64,000 nt of DNA from Avena insularis (Eukaryota; Streptophyta; Magnoliopsida; Poales; Poaceae): assembly GCA_023614405.1 (NCBI GenBank), contig CM042694.1:134979711-135043710 (forward strand), in the 5' to 3' direction. The position numbers and the translations under genes were made by a program. Position 1 is the stretch's first letter. The number at the start of each line of letters is the position of its first letter. The notes under the pieces are model-generated. The model was not told where the DNA came from. It did not search any database and was given only the letters and a program-made list of their open reading frames with translations. Shown here piece after piece: positions 1 to 11,539 of this stretch.

Positions 1-97
1 TAGCTTAGAAAGTTGCTATAATACGCTTAGGGAGCATCACAATTATGTTCCAATAAACTCTAAACCATCAAAGTGGTTCCCTACAGTAAAGATTGAG

Positions 98-511
98 ATG
101 AACACTAAAACTTTTCAAGCTGGTTGTGATATCATGTCTGAATTTTGTCTTATGCCCAAAGATATTTATAAATCTCTGAATACTTGGGAGCTCACTGAGG
201 GAGGAAAAGAAATATCTCTTGCTAATAATACTACCATATTACCTCTTGGAATAGCTGAAGGAGTGTTTACAAAGATCCTTGGGAAAACGATTTCTATTGA
301 TTATCTTGTTATTGAATGTGCAGGAAAAGGACAAATTACAATTGGAAGGTCCCTATTAGAACTCCTTGGAGCAATAATAGATGTGGTAAAGGGGACCATG
401 CACCTTTATTCTCCACCAAACAATCACATTTTCCCAAAGGTTAAGAATAAAAATAAGAGAGGTAAGGGCAAGAAAGTTGGTTTTAATGCTTCTTCATTTG
501 AGAACACTTGA
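98..511 (+). pseudogene. Gypsy aspartic-protease-like fragment
   Basis: This 137-codon frame resembles the retropepsin segment of plant Gypsy polyproteins. It shows an MPK..Y.SL segment near residues 19-27, a GIAEGV segment near 51-56 and an IGRSLLELLGAIIDV segment near 81-95, each with a counterpart in intact family members. The catalytic D-S/T-G is not present: the matching position reads DIMSE. The tail is lysine-rich. The frame then ends, with no reverse transcriptase behind it. It is either a non-autonomous element's gag/protease relic or a decayed one. The frame opens upstream of the methionine used, so the start is arbitrary. Confidence 0.6.
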
Positions 512-1207
512 TTCTTTCTTTGGTTCTTATGCCTAACTGAAAGGCGTTAAAGAAAAGTACTTATTGGGAGATAACCCAAAAGTTTTAGATGATTCTTGGA
601 AGTTATTACTTCAATAATAACCTCTCCTTATCCTTTTTATTTGCTTTTTGTGCCAAGAGTAACCTCTAATGAGAGAGAAGCAATGATTGGGGAAGTTGCT
701 GTCCCGAAACAGATTTTTGTGCTTCACCGTACAAATTCGTGAGAGAGCTCTGTATGTCAGATTGAGCTGTAATTGTTTGTGCTTCTGCCCTAGGTTTTTA
801 TCTAACTTCCGTTAGTTCAACACTTTTTGATTTGATCAATAGAAGGTCTTTGAAAAAATTCGTCTTTACCTGCTGGTCTGTTTTGACAGATTTCTGCCAT
901 TTTCTGCATTTGCTTCTTGTTGGTTCCTTTTTGAGTTCTTTTGGGGAATTGAGATTTTGGAGGGAAGTGCTACAGTATCTAGTGTTCTAATGGAAGTTTA
1001 TTTGGTGTTAGAACTGAACCTTAAGACTTATTTATCTTGAGTGCACTAATGTTGCTAATAAAGATTGTGTGAAGTTTTGTATGAAGGAAAAATTTCAGGT
1101 GTATGGAAGGAATGAGTAATGAGATGAAGGATGGACTAAAGCTCAAGCTTGGGGATGCCACGCGTGTCATCCCAAGAAATATCCAAGAAGTACAAGCGTC
1201 AAAGCTT

Positions 1208-1228
1208 GGGGATGCCCAAGGCATCCCC
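1208..1228 (+). repeat. perfect 9-bp hairpin in the Gypsy non-coding region
   Basis: GGGGATGCC (1208-1216) and GGCATCCCC (1220-1228) form a perfect stem with a 3-nt CAA loop. The same AAGCTTGGGGATGCC word occurs about 60 bases upstream without the second arm. Confidence 0.75.
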
Positions 1229-2530
1229 TTCTTCATCAATAAAAATCCCAGGTTTCTTCCAAACACTTCATTTTTATTGTTTCATGCACAGTTGTGTTGT
1301 TCTTGGAGCGTCTTCTTTTTCGTTTTCGTTTTGGTTTTTCGTTTGCTTTTGTTTGCTTAGTTTGCTGAATAAATTGGTTGGACCCCCTTTTTCATACATT
1401 GGTTTGCAAATAGTTTGGTTTGGTTTGGAAAAGAGTAGGAAATTTCATGCTTATGTGGTAAAAAGAGCTTGTTTTTGACTGTGGCCTACGCTTTGTCATG
1501 CCATGCTTGGTATTGTTTTGGCCTTATGCTTAGTATTCTTTGCTGTAGCATGACTTGTTATAAACAATAGAGATTGCTTAATGTGCCTTGGATGAATCAT
1601 GCGTTGTTTTAGCATATTAAAGCATAGTATAGTGGTATTCTCCTTTGATGCTTTATTTGGGTTGACTTGGCGCATGCTCACACCATGTTATGACTATCTC
1701 AAGTCACCATAGCCTTTATGATCCTTTAGTTTTCAACTTTTAGTATCACTTTATGCTTTGATCAATGATGTTTTGTCGCTCTGCATGATTATGGCCATTA
1801 TTGCTCTCTTAGTTTGTCGCTCCTAGTCTTTTGCTAGCCTCCACAACCAAGTATGAGTTCCACTCATGCATCCAACTCCTTAAACCAAGTTATTCCAAAG
1901 AGTCCACCATAACTACCTACTAGCTTATGCTATTCCAAGTATATTCATGCTTTTGTTTACCTTCCAAATTAAACTTGTTATGAGAAAACTAGTGATTAAA
2001 GCTCTCACGAACTTGATGGCACACTTTATTTTTCTTGCCCTTAATAAACTTGAACCATTGTGTCTTCTGTGTTGTATATGCTTGCACTTATTTGTTGGGA
2101 ATTAGCAGAACCATGCTTTCATGGGGAACGCTTTCAACATTGCACTTGGTACTTGTACCTAGTTGATATCATGATCTTTTGTATATGGATGTCGTCGGTG
2201 TGAAATGAAAGGGGAGCTTGTAAGTCCATGGAGTTATGTATATGTGTGAGAGAAATGCCTGGGCCGTTGGTCTAATCCATGATGACATGCTGGAAACCTA
2301 CAGCGTAACCATAATGAGCTGTCTATGAAGCATTCTTCTTATAAAAAAAGAGTCCTATGTTGAGAAAAAAAGAGAAAAAAAGAGATACTATGAAAAGAGG
2401 AAAGACAGAAAAAAGCACCATATTCCCATGGTAAATAAGAAGAATGCTGAGATGCTCGTTGTTTACTTGCCTTGTCATTTTGATATGGGGATTCTTCTGT
2501 ATCATCGGGCAAGGGGTACCCTGTTGGCGG

Positions 2531-3290
2531 TTCTCCATGATACACATATACTTACAATGACAATAACTTATCGATGACTAAACTTGAGTAGCATGAGGAG
2601 CGGCCCTCGTATACAAGGGACATGAGATTTCTGACTTATACTTCGTCAAGCATGTACACCATAGTTTGTTCACTTTAACCTTAATCACTTCAAGATGCTT
2701 ATGATAGGGGCAATGAGAGCTAAAAGCTATAAGTACCATAATTTTTGGAAGCTCTTTATGAGACTTGAATCCCTACTTCCTTTTACAAAAGGCCTTTCTT
2801 CCACCATTATATTGAGTCTCCACCTTCTATCTTTATGCACCTACTTTGAGAGCATAGTGGCCATTCTTAGTTATATGTGCATTGTCCCAAGACTAGTTGA
2901 TTGATGCATAACTTGATATTGCTTGTTTTAAACTATTGTATCTAGTCACTCTTATGAACTTTGAAGGTGTCCTATGCATTTATATTTGCTACTCTATTGA
3001 GGGACAAGCTGAATGCTATTATGCTATGTTTTCTTTATGTGAAACAAACAAACGTCTTGCAAAGCATGTTATTCATGAATCTTTTGTTTGTGCCTTTTCA
3101 TGTTGCATCATAGTTTCTTTGCTTATTGCTAGAACTTTGTCTTTCATGTTATGATTGAAGTACTATGATCCCAGCTTTGAATGTTTTGCAAATACTTTGA
3201 TCAAGTCTTTGACGGTGCATGTCACCTCAAAAATTATTATTTCTTTTTATCACTTACCTACTCGAGGACGAGCAGGAGTTAAGCTTGGGG
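2531..3290 (+). repeat. direct repeat, copy 1 (Gypsy 3' internal segment)
   Basis: This segment matches 4884-5600 in order and orientation. Shared words include CTAAACTTGAGTAGCATGAGG, AAGATGCTTATGATAGGG and TACCATAATTTTTGGAAGC. It is the non-coding segment directly before an LTR. No coding frame of note is present. Confidence 0.85.
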
Positions 3291-3294
3291 ATGT

Positions 3295-4836
3295 TGATAC
3301 ATTGCAAATGTATCTATAATTTTTGATGTTCCATGCTTGGTTTTATCCACTTTCTTGTGTTTTGTTCCAACTTTGGAGTACTTTTCATATGATTTCTTGG
3401 ACTAACCTATTAATAAGAGCCATAGTGCCAGCTGCCTGTTTTCTGCTGTTTTTGGTTCGGGAAAGTCGAAAATGAATATTCTCGAATTGACGGGACAAAA
3501 GCCAAAGTGCCTATTTTTCCGAAGTCATCAAGTGTCGAATATGAGACGGAGAGGGCAGGATGGCGCCACACCACCTGGTCACATGGCCAGGCCTGCCCAC
3601 GCCAGGTGGTGTGGCCAGTGCACCCCTCGGCCTCCTTTCGACTATAAGATGCCCTCGGACGAAAAACCGTAAGTACCGATAAAAATCCATGAAAGTGCAG
3701 CCGCGTCATCTCCATCCCTAGATTGGGAGGGAGGCTGAAGCTCTTCCGGCACCCTCTGGAGAGGGATTTCACCGAGGCCTTCTTCATCACCATGCAAGCC
3801 TCCGGTGTGATGCGTGAGTAGTTCATCCTTGGACTACGGATCCATGTAGTAGCTAGATGGCTGGTTCTCCTCCTTTGTGCTTTCATGTCTAGATCTTGTG
3901 AGCTCTGTTCATGATCAAGATCATCTATTTGTAATTCTGCATGTTGTGTTTGCGGGGATCCGATGGATATTGAGATGCTATTTCAGATTGATTATTGATT
4001 CTATCATGTCTTTGTTATTTGTGATCTTGCATGCTTTCCGTTGTTAGTAGCTATCTTGGCCAAGTAGATGCTAGCAACTCCAAGAGTTAGTATTTATGCT
4101 CGATAGTGGGTTCATGCCTCCGTAATCCAGGAAGTGACAAATCTCTAAGGTACTAGATGTCTTGTTGCTACTAGGGAGAAAACAATAATACTTTGTTCAT
4201 AGAACAATCGTATTGTTTACTTTACACGCAGTTTGTAAAGCAATAATCTGTTTGCAACTTAATCTTTGGAGGGGTTCAGATGATAACTGAAGGTCGATTA
4301 TTAGTCATAGATGCAGTTGGATAGCGGTCTATGTATAATGTTGTAATGCCCAATCAAGTCTCAAAGGAGTCAAGATGATTAGTATATGCATGTATTGCTT
4401 TCTCGGTGTTTGTCAATTGCCCCGTTGTAATTTGTTCACCCAGCATGTTATCTATCTAAGGAGAGCCACCTCTAGTGAACTATGGATCCCAGTCCTCTTT
4501 CTTTACATACAATCTATAAACTGTTTACTGCTTTGTGTTTACTTTACGCAAACTTTTACTTCTTTCCATTCTATCGTACGCTTAATCCTTTGTTTTCCAA
4601 AACACGGTGAGATTGACAACCTCATCGCAAGTTGGGGACAAAGTTACGTAGTTGTGTTGTGCAGGTCTCCACGTTGCTACTAGCACCGTTGTGCCCGCCA
4701 AAGCTCAACTAGTAACACCTTTGGGGTGTTTCCTTGCTCCTACTGGTTCGATTAAACCTTGGTTTCATAACTGAGGGAAACTTGCTGCTGTGCTCATCAT
4801 ACCTTCCTCTTGGGGTTCCCAACGAGCTCTACATCA
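3295..4836 (+). mobile_element. LTR of a Gypsy-type element (about 1.54 kb)
   Basis: The segment starts with TGATACATTGCAAATGTATC directly after a purine-rich tract and ends with GAGCTCTACATCA, so it has TG..CA ends. A TATA-like ACTATAAGATG lies at 3641. A 14-bp inverted repeat (3565-3578 and 3602-3615) sits just upstream of it. Downstream of the LTR, CTGGGCGCCGTGC (about 4858-4870) looks like a decayed primer-binding site of the TGGCGCCGTTGCC type, complementary to tRNA-Asp. This suggests the copy can be read as a 5' LTR, while the tract at 3281-3294 suggests a 3' LTR. Confidence 0.75.
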
Positions 4837-5611
4837 ACACCACCATCAAGCATTTTTCTGGGCGCCGTGCATTGAGCCATCAGTTCTCTATGATACACAT
4901 GTACTTACAATGACAAGAACTTACCTGTGACTAAACTTGAGTAGCATGAGGAACGGTACTCGTAAGTAAGGGGCATGAGATTTTCAGCTTATAACTTGTC
5001 AAGCATATCCTCATATTTGATCACTTTAACCTTAATCACCTAAAGATGCTTATGATAGGGTCAATGAGAGATGAAATCTAATAAGTACCATAATTTTTGG
5101 AAGCTCTTTATGAAACTTGAAATCCCTGCTTCCCTCTGTGAAGGGCTTATCTTTTAATTTTTAGTTGAGTCAGTAAACCTATTCCTTTCTATCTCAGCAA
5201 GTATTTTGAGTTGTTGTGTTTCATTCATTCATATGATGATTTATTTAATTATGTTTCTTATGTTCCTTGTTTTGCACATTGCTCCTATCTTAGTGAGTAC
5301 TACTTTGAAAGCTATCATTGAAAACCCCTTTATGTTTGAACTCCTGCAAATTGTTAACTATTATTTGACCAAGAGCAAAGTTTGCCATTACCAATTATGA
5401 TTTACTTTATGTATCTTTATTGTGTTTCCTTTACTTATTACAAGTTAAGTTATATAATAGTGAGTTGTCTTCTATTATGATTTGTGTATTGATGAATGTG
5501 AGGCTTTTTGTCTGTATTCTTTTATCGACTCTTCACTCCATAAACCTGAGGTCATGTTTATTGAGCTCAGTTTTCGCTTGGGGACAAGCGAAGTCTAAGC
5601 TTGGGGGGAGT
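4837..5611 (+). mobile_element. Gypsy internal remnant with direct repeat copy 2
   Basis: After a decayed primer-binding-site-like word, this stretch repeats the pre-LTR segment seen at 2531-3290 and ends in AAGCTTGGGGGGAGT, a polypurine tract directly before the LTR at 5612. Almost all of the internal domain is missing between these two landmarks. Several small AT-rich frames occur, but none resembles a known protein. Confidence 0.7.
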
Positions 5612-7123
5612 TGATACGTCCATTTTGCATCACTATTCTATGTCATAATTTAATGTTATTCATCGATATATTTCATATTAAGAGATGATACTTATGTTAT
5701 TTCATCTATTTTTGCATGGTTGATGACTTTTTGGAGGATGGACCGTTGAAGTCAGGATTCTGATGGAAAAGGCACTGTTTGGAGGCGAAATTCGCGAAGA
5801 TCAGAAATTCTAGAAAATACATGGAAAATCCTATTTTTCCAGAAGACGAAGGATGCCAGAAGGGGGAGCGTAGATGGGCCACAGGGGGCCCACACCACCC
5901 CCTGGCGCGGGCTACCCTAGGCCGCGCCACCAGGTGGTGTGGCCACCCTGGCCCACATCTGGCTCTCCCCTTTGGCATATATTATCCCCACGAAACCCTA
6001 AGACTCAGGGAGCGACCACAGAAAGATTCCGCCACCTCCGTGGGGCAGAAAACTGCAGAGAGAGAAAGAGCTCTCCGGCAGGCAGAAATCTGCCGGGGAA
6101 ATTCCTTCCCGGAGAGGGGAGATCATCGCCATCAACACCACCATCAAGCTGGACTTCATCGGGATCATCATCATCATCTCCATCATCATCTCAACCAGCA
6201 CCATCATCACCACTTCATGCCACTGTAACAATTGGGTTGAATCTTGCATAGTTCTTAGGGGAAACTTTCCCGGTGTTGATTACTTGTTGTAGTTGATGCT
6301 ATTGAGTGGAACCATTGAATTATCGTTCATGTTCAGATTGTTACTTATCATTATTTCATCTCTGATCTTGATCCATATGATGTCTTGTGAGTAGTTCGTT
6401 TAGTTCTTGAGGACATGGGAGAAGTCATGTTGTTAGTAGTGGAATTGTGTTGAGAAAGATTCAATAGTTTGTTATTTAAGTTGTGGTGTTATTCTTCTAG
6501 TGGTGGCATGTGAACATCGACTACATGACACTTCACCTTTATGGGCCTAGGGAATGCATTGTGTATTTGGCTACTAATCGTAGGGGTTGCCAGAGTGACA
6601 GAAACCTGAACCCCCGTTAGGAAACCTTTGCACAAGGGAGTGTAGGATCTTAGAGTTTAAAGCTGTGGTTAGGTTTTTATCTTAATTACTTTCTTGTACT
6701 TGCGGATGCTTGCAAGGGGTATAATCACAAGTATGTATTAGTCCTAGGAAGGTCAGTACATTAGCACAGGTTCACCCACACAACACTTATCAAACTAAGA
6801 AAATTAATCAACTATATGAAACAAAAGCACTTGACGATATTCCCATGTGTCCTCGAGAACTTTTGGACATCTTAAGTAATACAACCAACTTGTCCTTTGC
6901 TAAAGAAAGGATTGGGCCACTTGCTGCAATTATTATTATTGTCTTTTATTTACTCGTACTTTATTTATCTGCATTATCAAAAACCCCTAAAAATCCGTTT
7001 GCTAAGTATTTACAAAGAATTCCTGCTCCAAGCCACTCGTCAACACCTTCTGCTCCTTGTTGGGTTCAACACTCTTACTTATCGAAAATACTGCGATACA
7101 CCCCATATACTTGTGGGTCATCA
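5612..7123 (+). mobile_element. LTR of a second Gypsy-type family (about 1.5 kb)
   Basis: The LTR begins TGATACGTCCATTTTGCATC after a polypurine tract and ends ATACTTGTGGGTCATCA, a start and end typical of abundant wheat-group Gypsy LTRs. A TATA-like CATATATTA lies near 5976. Upstream of it is an imperfect inverted repeat (5891-5910 with 5922-5944). Small frames within it (5779-6251, rich in His or Ser) have no recognisable similarity and are taken as chance. Confidence 0.75.
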
Positions 7124-7862
7124 ATATTGCAATATTATCTAGTTGCTATGTGGTATGTCATTCTCATGAGAAATTCAAGTTCTATAACATCCATTAATTA
7201 TCTCTATTTGGATATTTTTGCCTCTTGTTGAGAATTTATGCTTTATCAAATTATGGGGGAGTCATATGCTTTGTGCATATTACAAGCCTAGAAAATGTGA
7301 AAATTTCTAGCTCCTATGAGCTCTTGGGCCTCCAATTAAGTTGTGGAGATCCCCCAAGCTAGTGTCCTCGGTTGTGAGAGAGACTCCAATTAAGTTGTGG
7401 AGATTGCCCCAATCTTGTACGAGTTTGGTGACCGCCCTCAAGTGTCCCATAGTGGATCGGGTGCTTGCCGTGTGGCGGGTGCTCGGGAGAATAGGGTGAG
7501 GCCTCTTGTGTGTGTTGGTGGTTTTAGTACCACCCACCCCTCCAACGAGACGTACTCCCTTGTGGGAGGAACTCGGTAAAACATCGTTGTATTCGCGTGC
7601 CTCAGTTATCTCTATACCCGAGCTCTTTCTTATGTACTTTACATTGTGATGGCCATTGTGCTTGAAGTAATCTATCTTGCTATCACTTTGTTGCTTGTCT
7701 TGCTTAGCATAAGTTGTTGGTGCACATAGGTGAACCATAGTATATATAGATTTTGTGCTTGACAAAGTAAACACTAATTTTATTCCGCATTTGTTAAGCC
7801 ATCTCATAAAAAAATTTAACCTCCTATTCACCCTCCCTCTTGGCGGCATCTGTGTTCTTTCA
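7124..7862 (-). mobile_element. Copia LTR, minus strand, truncated
   Basis: Read on the minus strand from 7862, the sequence begins TGAAAGAACACAG and soon carries an AGAGGGAGGGTGAATAGG word that is characteristic near the start of large grass Copia (Sirevirus-type) LTRs. It follows directly on decayed Copia RNase H sequence (7863 onward), so it is most likely the 3' LTR. The far end is cut at 7123/7124 by the neighbouring Gypsy LTR. The 180-codon frame at 7307-7849 shows no known domain. Confidence 0.6.
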
Positions 7863-8812
7863 CTAAGGTACTTTTGCGATCATCGATGTCACAGATAGAT
7901 TACTATAGCTGAACCCTATCAGTGTTGGTTCTGATGGGCCTTGCTTATATCTGCAACCATAGTCAGTGTCCCTCTAACATACCTCAAGATCTGCTTCACA
8001 AGCGCCCAATGTACCTTCCTTGGTTTCTCCATGAATCTTCTTGCGATTCCCACCGCCTATGCGATGCCAGGACATGAGTTTACTAGGTACCTCAAGTCAT
8101 CGATCACTCTCCTATAGAGCATGGCATCGACGACCTCGTCGTCATTGTTCTTCCCCATCTTGAATCTGTTCTCAACTGATGTGTGCACATGGTTGCAATT
8201 ATTCCCCATGCATGTATTATCCAACATCTTCTCTACATAACCTTATTGATAGAGTGTGATTTACCCATCTTTCTGCTCCACCTCCAGCCCTAGATAGTAG
8301 CTCAGGAGGCCAAGACCACTCATGCGGAAAAGGTCATGCATCTGACTCTTGAACTTGTTGATCTCCTCTATGTTGGTGCCTGTAAAACCTAATCATCGAC
8401 TTGGACACCTACCAGAATATACGATGTCATGATACCCCTATTATAGAGTATGTGCTCGTGAGGGCACCTCTCAAAGCGGAGGGAGGTGAGCGACTCGCAT
8501 CAAGCTTCGTGTTCTAGGCTCTTGGCGCCTGCTATTGGTCATGTAGTGCCTTGCACAAGCGTAGTACACAATGCGACATCCTTCTACACAAAACTTGCAG
8601 GCTTTTGGCCTATTGCACATACACTTGCTCTAGCAGATCACCATTCAGAAAACATAGATTTTAACGTCTATGTGATGTACCTGCAAGTCCTATTGTGTGC
8701 TGAGTGCGAGCAACAGCTGCACTGTCTCCAATCTTGCTTCAGATGCAAAGACTTTGTCAGAATCAATGCCTTGACTATATTGGAAACGTGTTTTTAGTCA
8801 CGCTGCCTAAAA
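7863..8812 (-). pseudogene. decayed Copia reverse transcriptase / RNase H
   Basis: Reading the minus strand gives the Copia RT landmarks in order, with stops and frameshifts. A GIDSDKVFASEARLE segment (family form GIDFDEVFAPVARLE) lies near 8775, then VHHIDVK, then VQVDD in place of YVDD near 8410. A YYLGLEVEQKDG segment lies near 8290 and HWALVKQILRYVRGT near 8000. The frame breaks at a DIDDRKST segment next to the LTR at 7862, so about 400 bases of RNase H plus the polypurine tract are missing. It is inactive beyond doubt. Confidence 0.85.
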
Positions 8813-9219
8813 AATGATTCTTTTTTGGCACAAGCCATAAAATACATGGATACATCGACTCTCTAAGAGCATCTGAGCGGGAGCCTGCAAAGGCCTTTTC
8901 GTTGTCCGTTTGCCAGCCCGCGGACAAAATTGGACCAAAATCAATACCCAATGGGATGGACCAAACGGACGCAGGATCCGGACGACTGCATTCGCAACCC
9001 AAATATGAGGAGCCTTTGTGGTGGAAACTGTTCGTGTTTGTCCTCTTTTTGTCTGCCCTGGCCCACCTGTCATATAGACCCACTTCTCTTTCCACTCCCT
9101 TTTCTTTCCTCCTACAGCCGCACCTACTCCTCCTTGTCTCCGCTGCCCTAGCGCCGCCGCTGCCCGCTGCCGACCGCTCGCCACCGCTACCCGATGCACG
9201 CCGCCACCCGCCTCCTTTG

Positions 9220-10199
9220 TGTTGGAATTTGACGAGTTTTGGGTTGTTGGCCCATTAGACAGATTCTGAAATTCTCTTTGGCCTATTAGTGCATGGCAGC
9301 TTATGGCTGTGCTAGTGGTGCTAAAGTTTATTCTAAATTGCTAGTTGAGTGAGAGTTACACCTCCTTATATATTAGACTGTTCCACCACTCACTAAGATG
9401 TGAGAAGAAGAGCAGCTCTCGTGCACTCCTCCTCCGACACCGCCCGCGTTGCCACGCCTCGCCTCGCCTCGTCACGACGCGTGCGCACCACGGGTTGCGG
9501 GAATCTCGCCGAGCTTTATTTTTACTAGTCGGAAAAATTAATCATAGATTAATTACGAGTCATTAACGGAAGCGTTAATTAGTTAGCCGTTTCCAGTTTT
9601 TATAGGACGTGGGCTATTACCGACTCGGGCGTGGGTTGAGTCCCACGATCTCCCTGACCTGCACTATATAAGCCTCCGCGCTTAACCTAATCGGCATGAC
9701 CTACACATGCGTCTCCTTCTAGTCTATTGCACTGCTGCCTTCGTCTTCCCCATCCCGGCTTGCGGCGTGCACCGCAGATCGGGACAGTAGGCCTCTGAAA
9801 CCCCACCTTCTTGTGAACCTGTACGGGTGAGGAGCGATCAGGTTTTTGGGGAGCGCTTCCGCGCGACTACTAACGCCATCATAGACGAGGACTTCTTCCT
9901 GGACATCAACAACCTCTACATCAACAACATGACCGACGATGCTGCTGCCACCGCTGTTGCTGCTACCGCCACGGCTACTGTTGCCGCTGCTCTACCGTAC
10001 GTAATACTGAACTTTCTATTTCAGATTCTGCTAGAGTTCCTTATTCTAGCGTTTGGTGTTGATGTGATAGGTTTATCTTATTTAGATGTCATCTACTTTG
10101 TTAATCTGCATGATTAGTTTCGGTGCCATATGTATGATCATGCTTTATTAGTTTATTATTCGGATTAAATCATATGGATTATTGCTTATATTTTCAACA
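9220..10199 (+). repeat. 5' LTR of the Copia element
   Basis: This 980-bp copy matches 14728-15668 almost throughout. A TATA box (CACTATATAAGCC) lies at about 9662-9674. The U5 side has a GCC/GCT-rich alanine-like repeat. The bases just after the LTR (10200-10220) do not show the usual TGGTATCAGAGC primer site. Confidence 0.93.
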
Positions 10200-10217
10200 A
10201 TCTAAAAACCTAATTAT

Positions 10218-11411
10218 ATGCAACTGAATTCCACTGGTGTATCCGGAGCTACTAGGCCTCCTTCGTTTGATGGTATGCACTATAAGAGATGGCGCCCGAA
10301 AGCAATTCTATGGTTTAAAAACCTAAACTGCTATAGAGCCACTCTTGGCAAACCTGAAGGAGATCTTTCTGCTGAGAAGGAAGCGACCTTTAAGAAAGCC
10401 GATACCATGTTTATGGCGGCTCTGTTCAGTATTCTTGGGGACAACATTGTTGACCCATACATATCATTTGATAATGTCAAAGATGCGTGGGATGCGCTCG
10501 AGGCCAAGTTTGGGGTCTCGGACGCTGGCACTGAGTTGTATGTCATGGAGCAATTCTATGACTACAAGATGGTTGATGAGTGCTCCGTTGTTGAGCAAGC
10601 TCATGAGATACAATAACTTGCCAAAGAACTCGAGCAGTTTAAGTGTACCTTACCGGACAAGTTTTTGGCCGGAGGCATCATTGCCAAGCTTCCTCCTATG
10701 TGGAGGAGTTTTGCTACTTCTCTGAAACATAAGAGACAAGAGTTTTCCATTACGGATCTCATTGGGTCTCTTCATGTGGAAGAGAAGGTGAGAGCAAAGA
10801 ACACACGTGCTCGAGGTTTTAAGGGAGCTTATAGTGACAATCTGGTATAGAAGAAAAACTTCCAATCCCATAAGTTCAAGAATAAGAACAAATATGATGG
10901 CAAAGAGAAGTTTGATGGCAAGAACAAGGCCACTCACTCAACCAACTTCAAGAGGAAAAATGATAAGAATAAAGGCTCTTGCCACGTCTGTGGTGATCCT
11001 AATCATTGGGCTCCTACCTGCCCTAATCACTTTGACAAGCGGCAACATGGGAACAATAGCAAGACTGCTAATGTTGTTATTAGCGATACTGAGATGAAGG
11101 ATGTCGGGAACGGTATTTTACCTACTATCCTTTCAGTATGTCATTCTCCTGATTGGTGGATTGACATGGGTGCTAATACACATGTATGTTCTGATATATC
11201 CATGTTCTCTTCTTATCAGGTCTCAAGGACTTCCTCCGTACTGATGGGAAATAGCTCACGTGCTTCTGTTCATGGTGTTGGTACGGTAAATCTGAAGTTT
11301 ACTTTGAGGAAGACCGTACAGCTGAAGAATGTGCAGCATGTTCCCTCCATCAATAAGAATCTCGTCAGCGGATCGCTTCTATGTCGAGATGGTTTTAAGT
11401 TGGTCTTTTGA
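10218..11411 (+). pseudogene. Copia gag and protease, broken
   Basis: One frame runs from ATG 10218 through gag, a zinc knuckle and the protease, broken by stops at 10614, 10848 and 11409. Gag begins with an SGATRPPSFDGMHYKRW segment and ends near a VVEQAHEIQ segment. The knuckle is [14 protein letters not shown] (about 10980-11022), fitting CX2CX4HX4C. The protease site reads [12 protein letters not shown] (about 11155-11190), so the catalytic D-T-G is D-M-G. In a functional element gag forms the particle and the protease matures it; this copy cannot make the full protein. Confidence 0.88.
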
Positions 11412-11539
11412 GTCCAATAAAGTTGTAATTTCTAAGTATATACAATTTGTTGGAAAGGGTTATGAGTGCAGAGGTCTGTTCCGCTTATCTTTGTTAGACT
11501 CATGTACTAAAGTTATTAATCATGTTTGCAATGATAATG

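Larger units (their letters stand above)
1..3294 (+). mobile_element. 3' internal part of a Gypsy-type LTR retrotransposon
   Basis: This stretch starts outside the window and runs into the LTR at 3295. It holds a degenerate protease-like frame (98-511) and then about 2.8 kb of non-coding DNA. The layout, a short gag/protease frame followed by long non-coding DNA with repeated AAGCTTGGGGATG words just before the LTR, is typical of non-autonomous Triticeae Gypsy elements. No reverse transcriptase or integrase frame is visible. The purine-rich end at 3281-3294 would serve as the polypurine tract. The family is inferred from layout, not from a search. Confidence 0.7.

Noticed and set aside
5779..6251. 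His-rich frame of 149 codons and overlapping frames
   Set aside because: They fall in an LTR and the His run comes from a CAT/CAC repeat. No similarity to a known protein is seen.
8902..9258. 118-codon frame and its antisense partner
   Set aside because: It spans the Harbinger-like left part and runs into the Copia LTR; it has no domain and low complexity.
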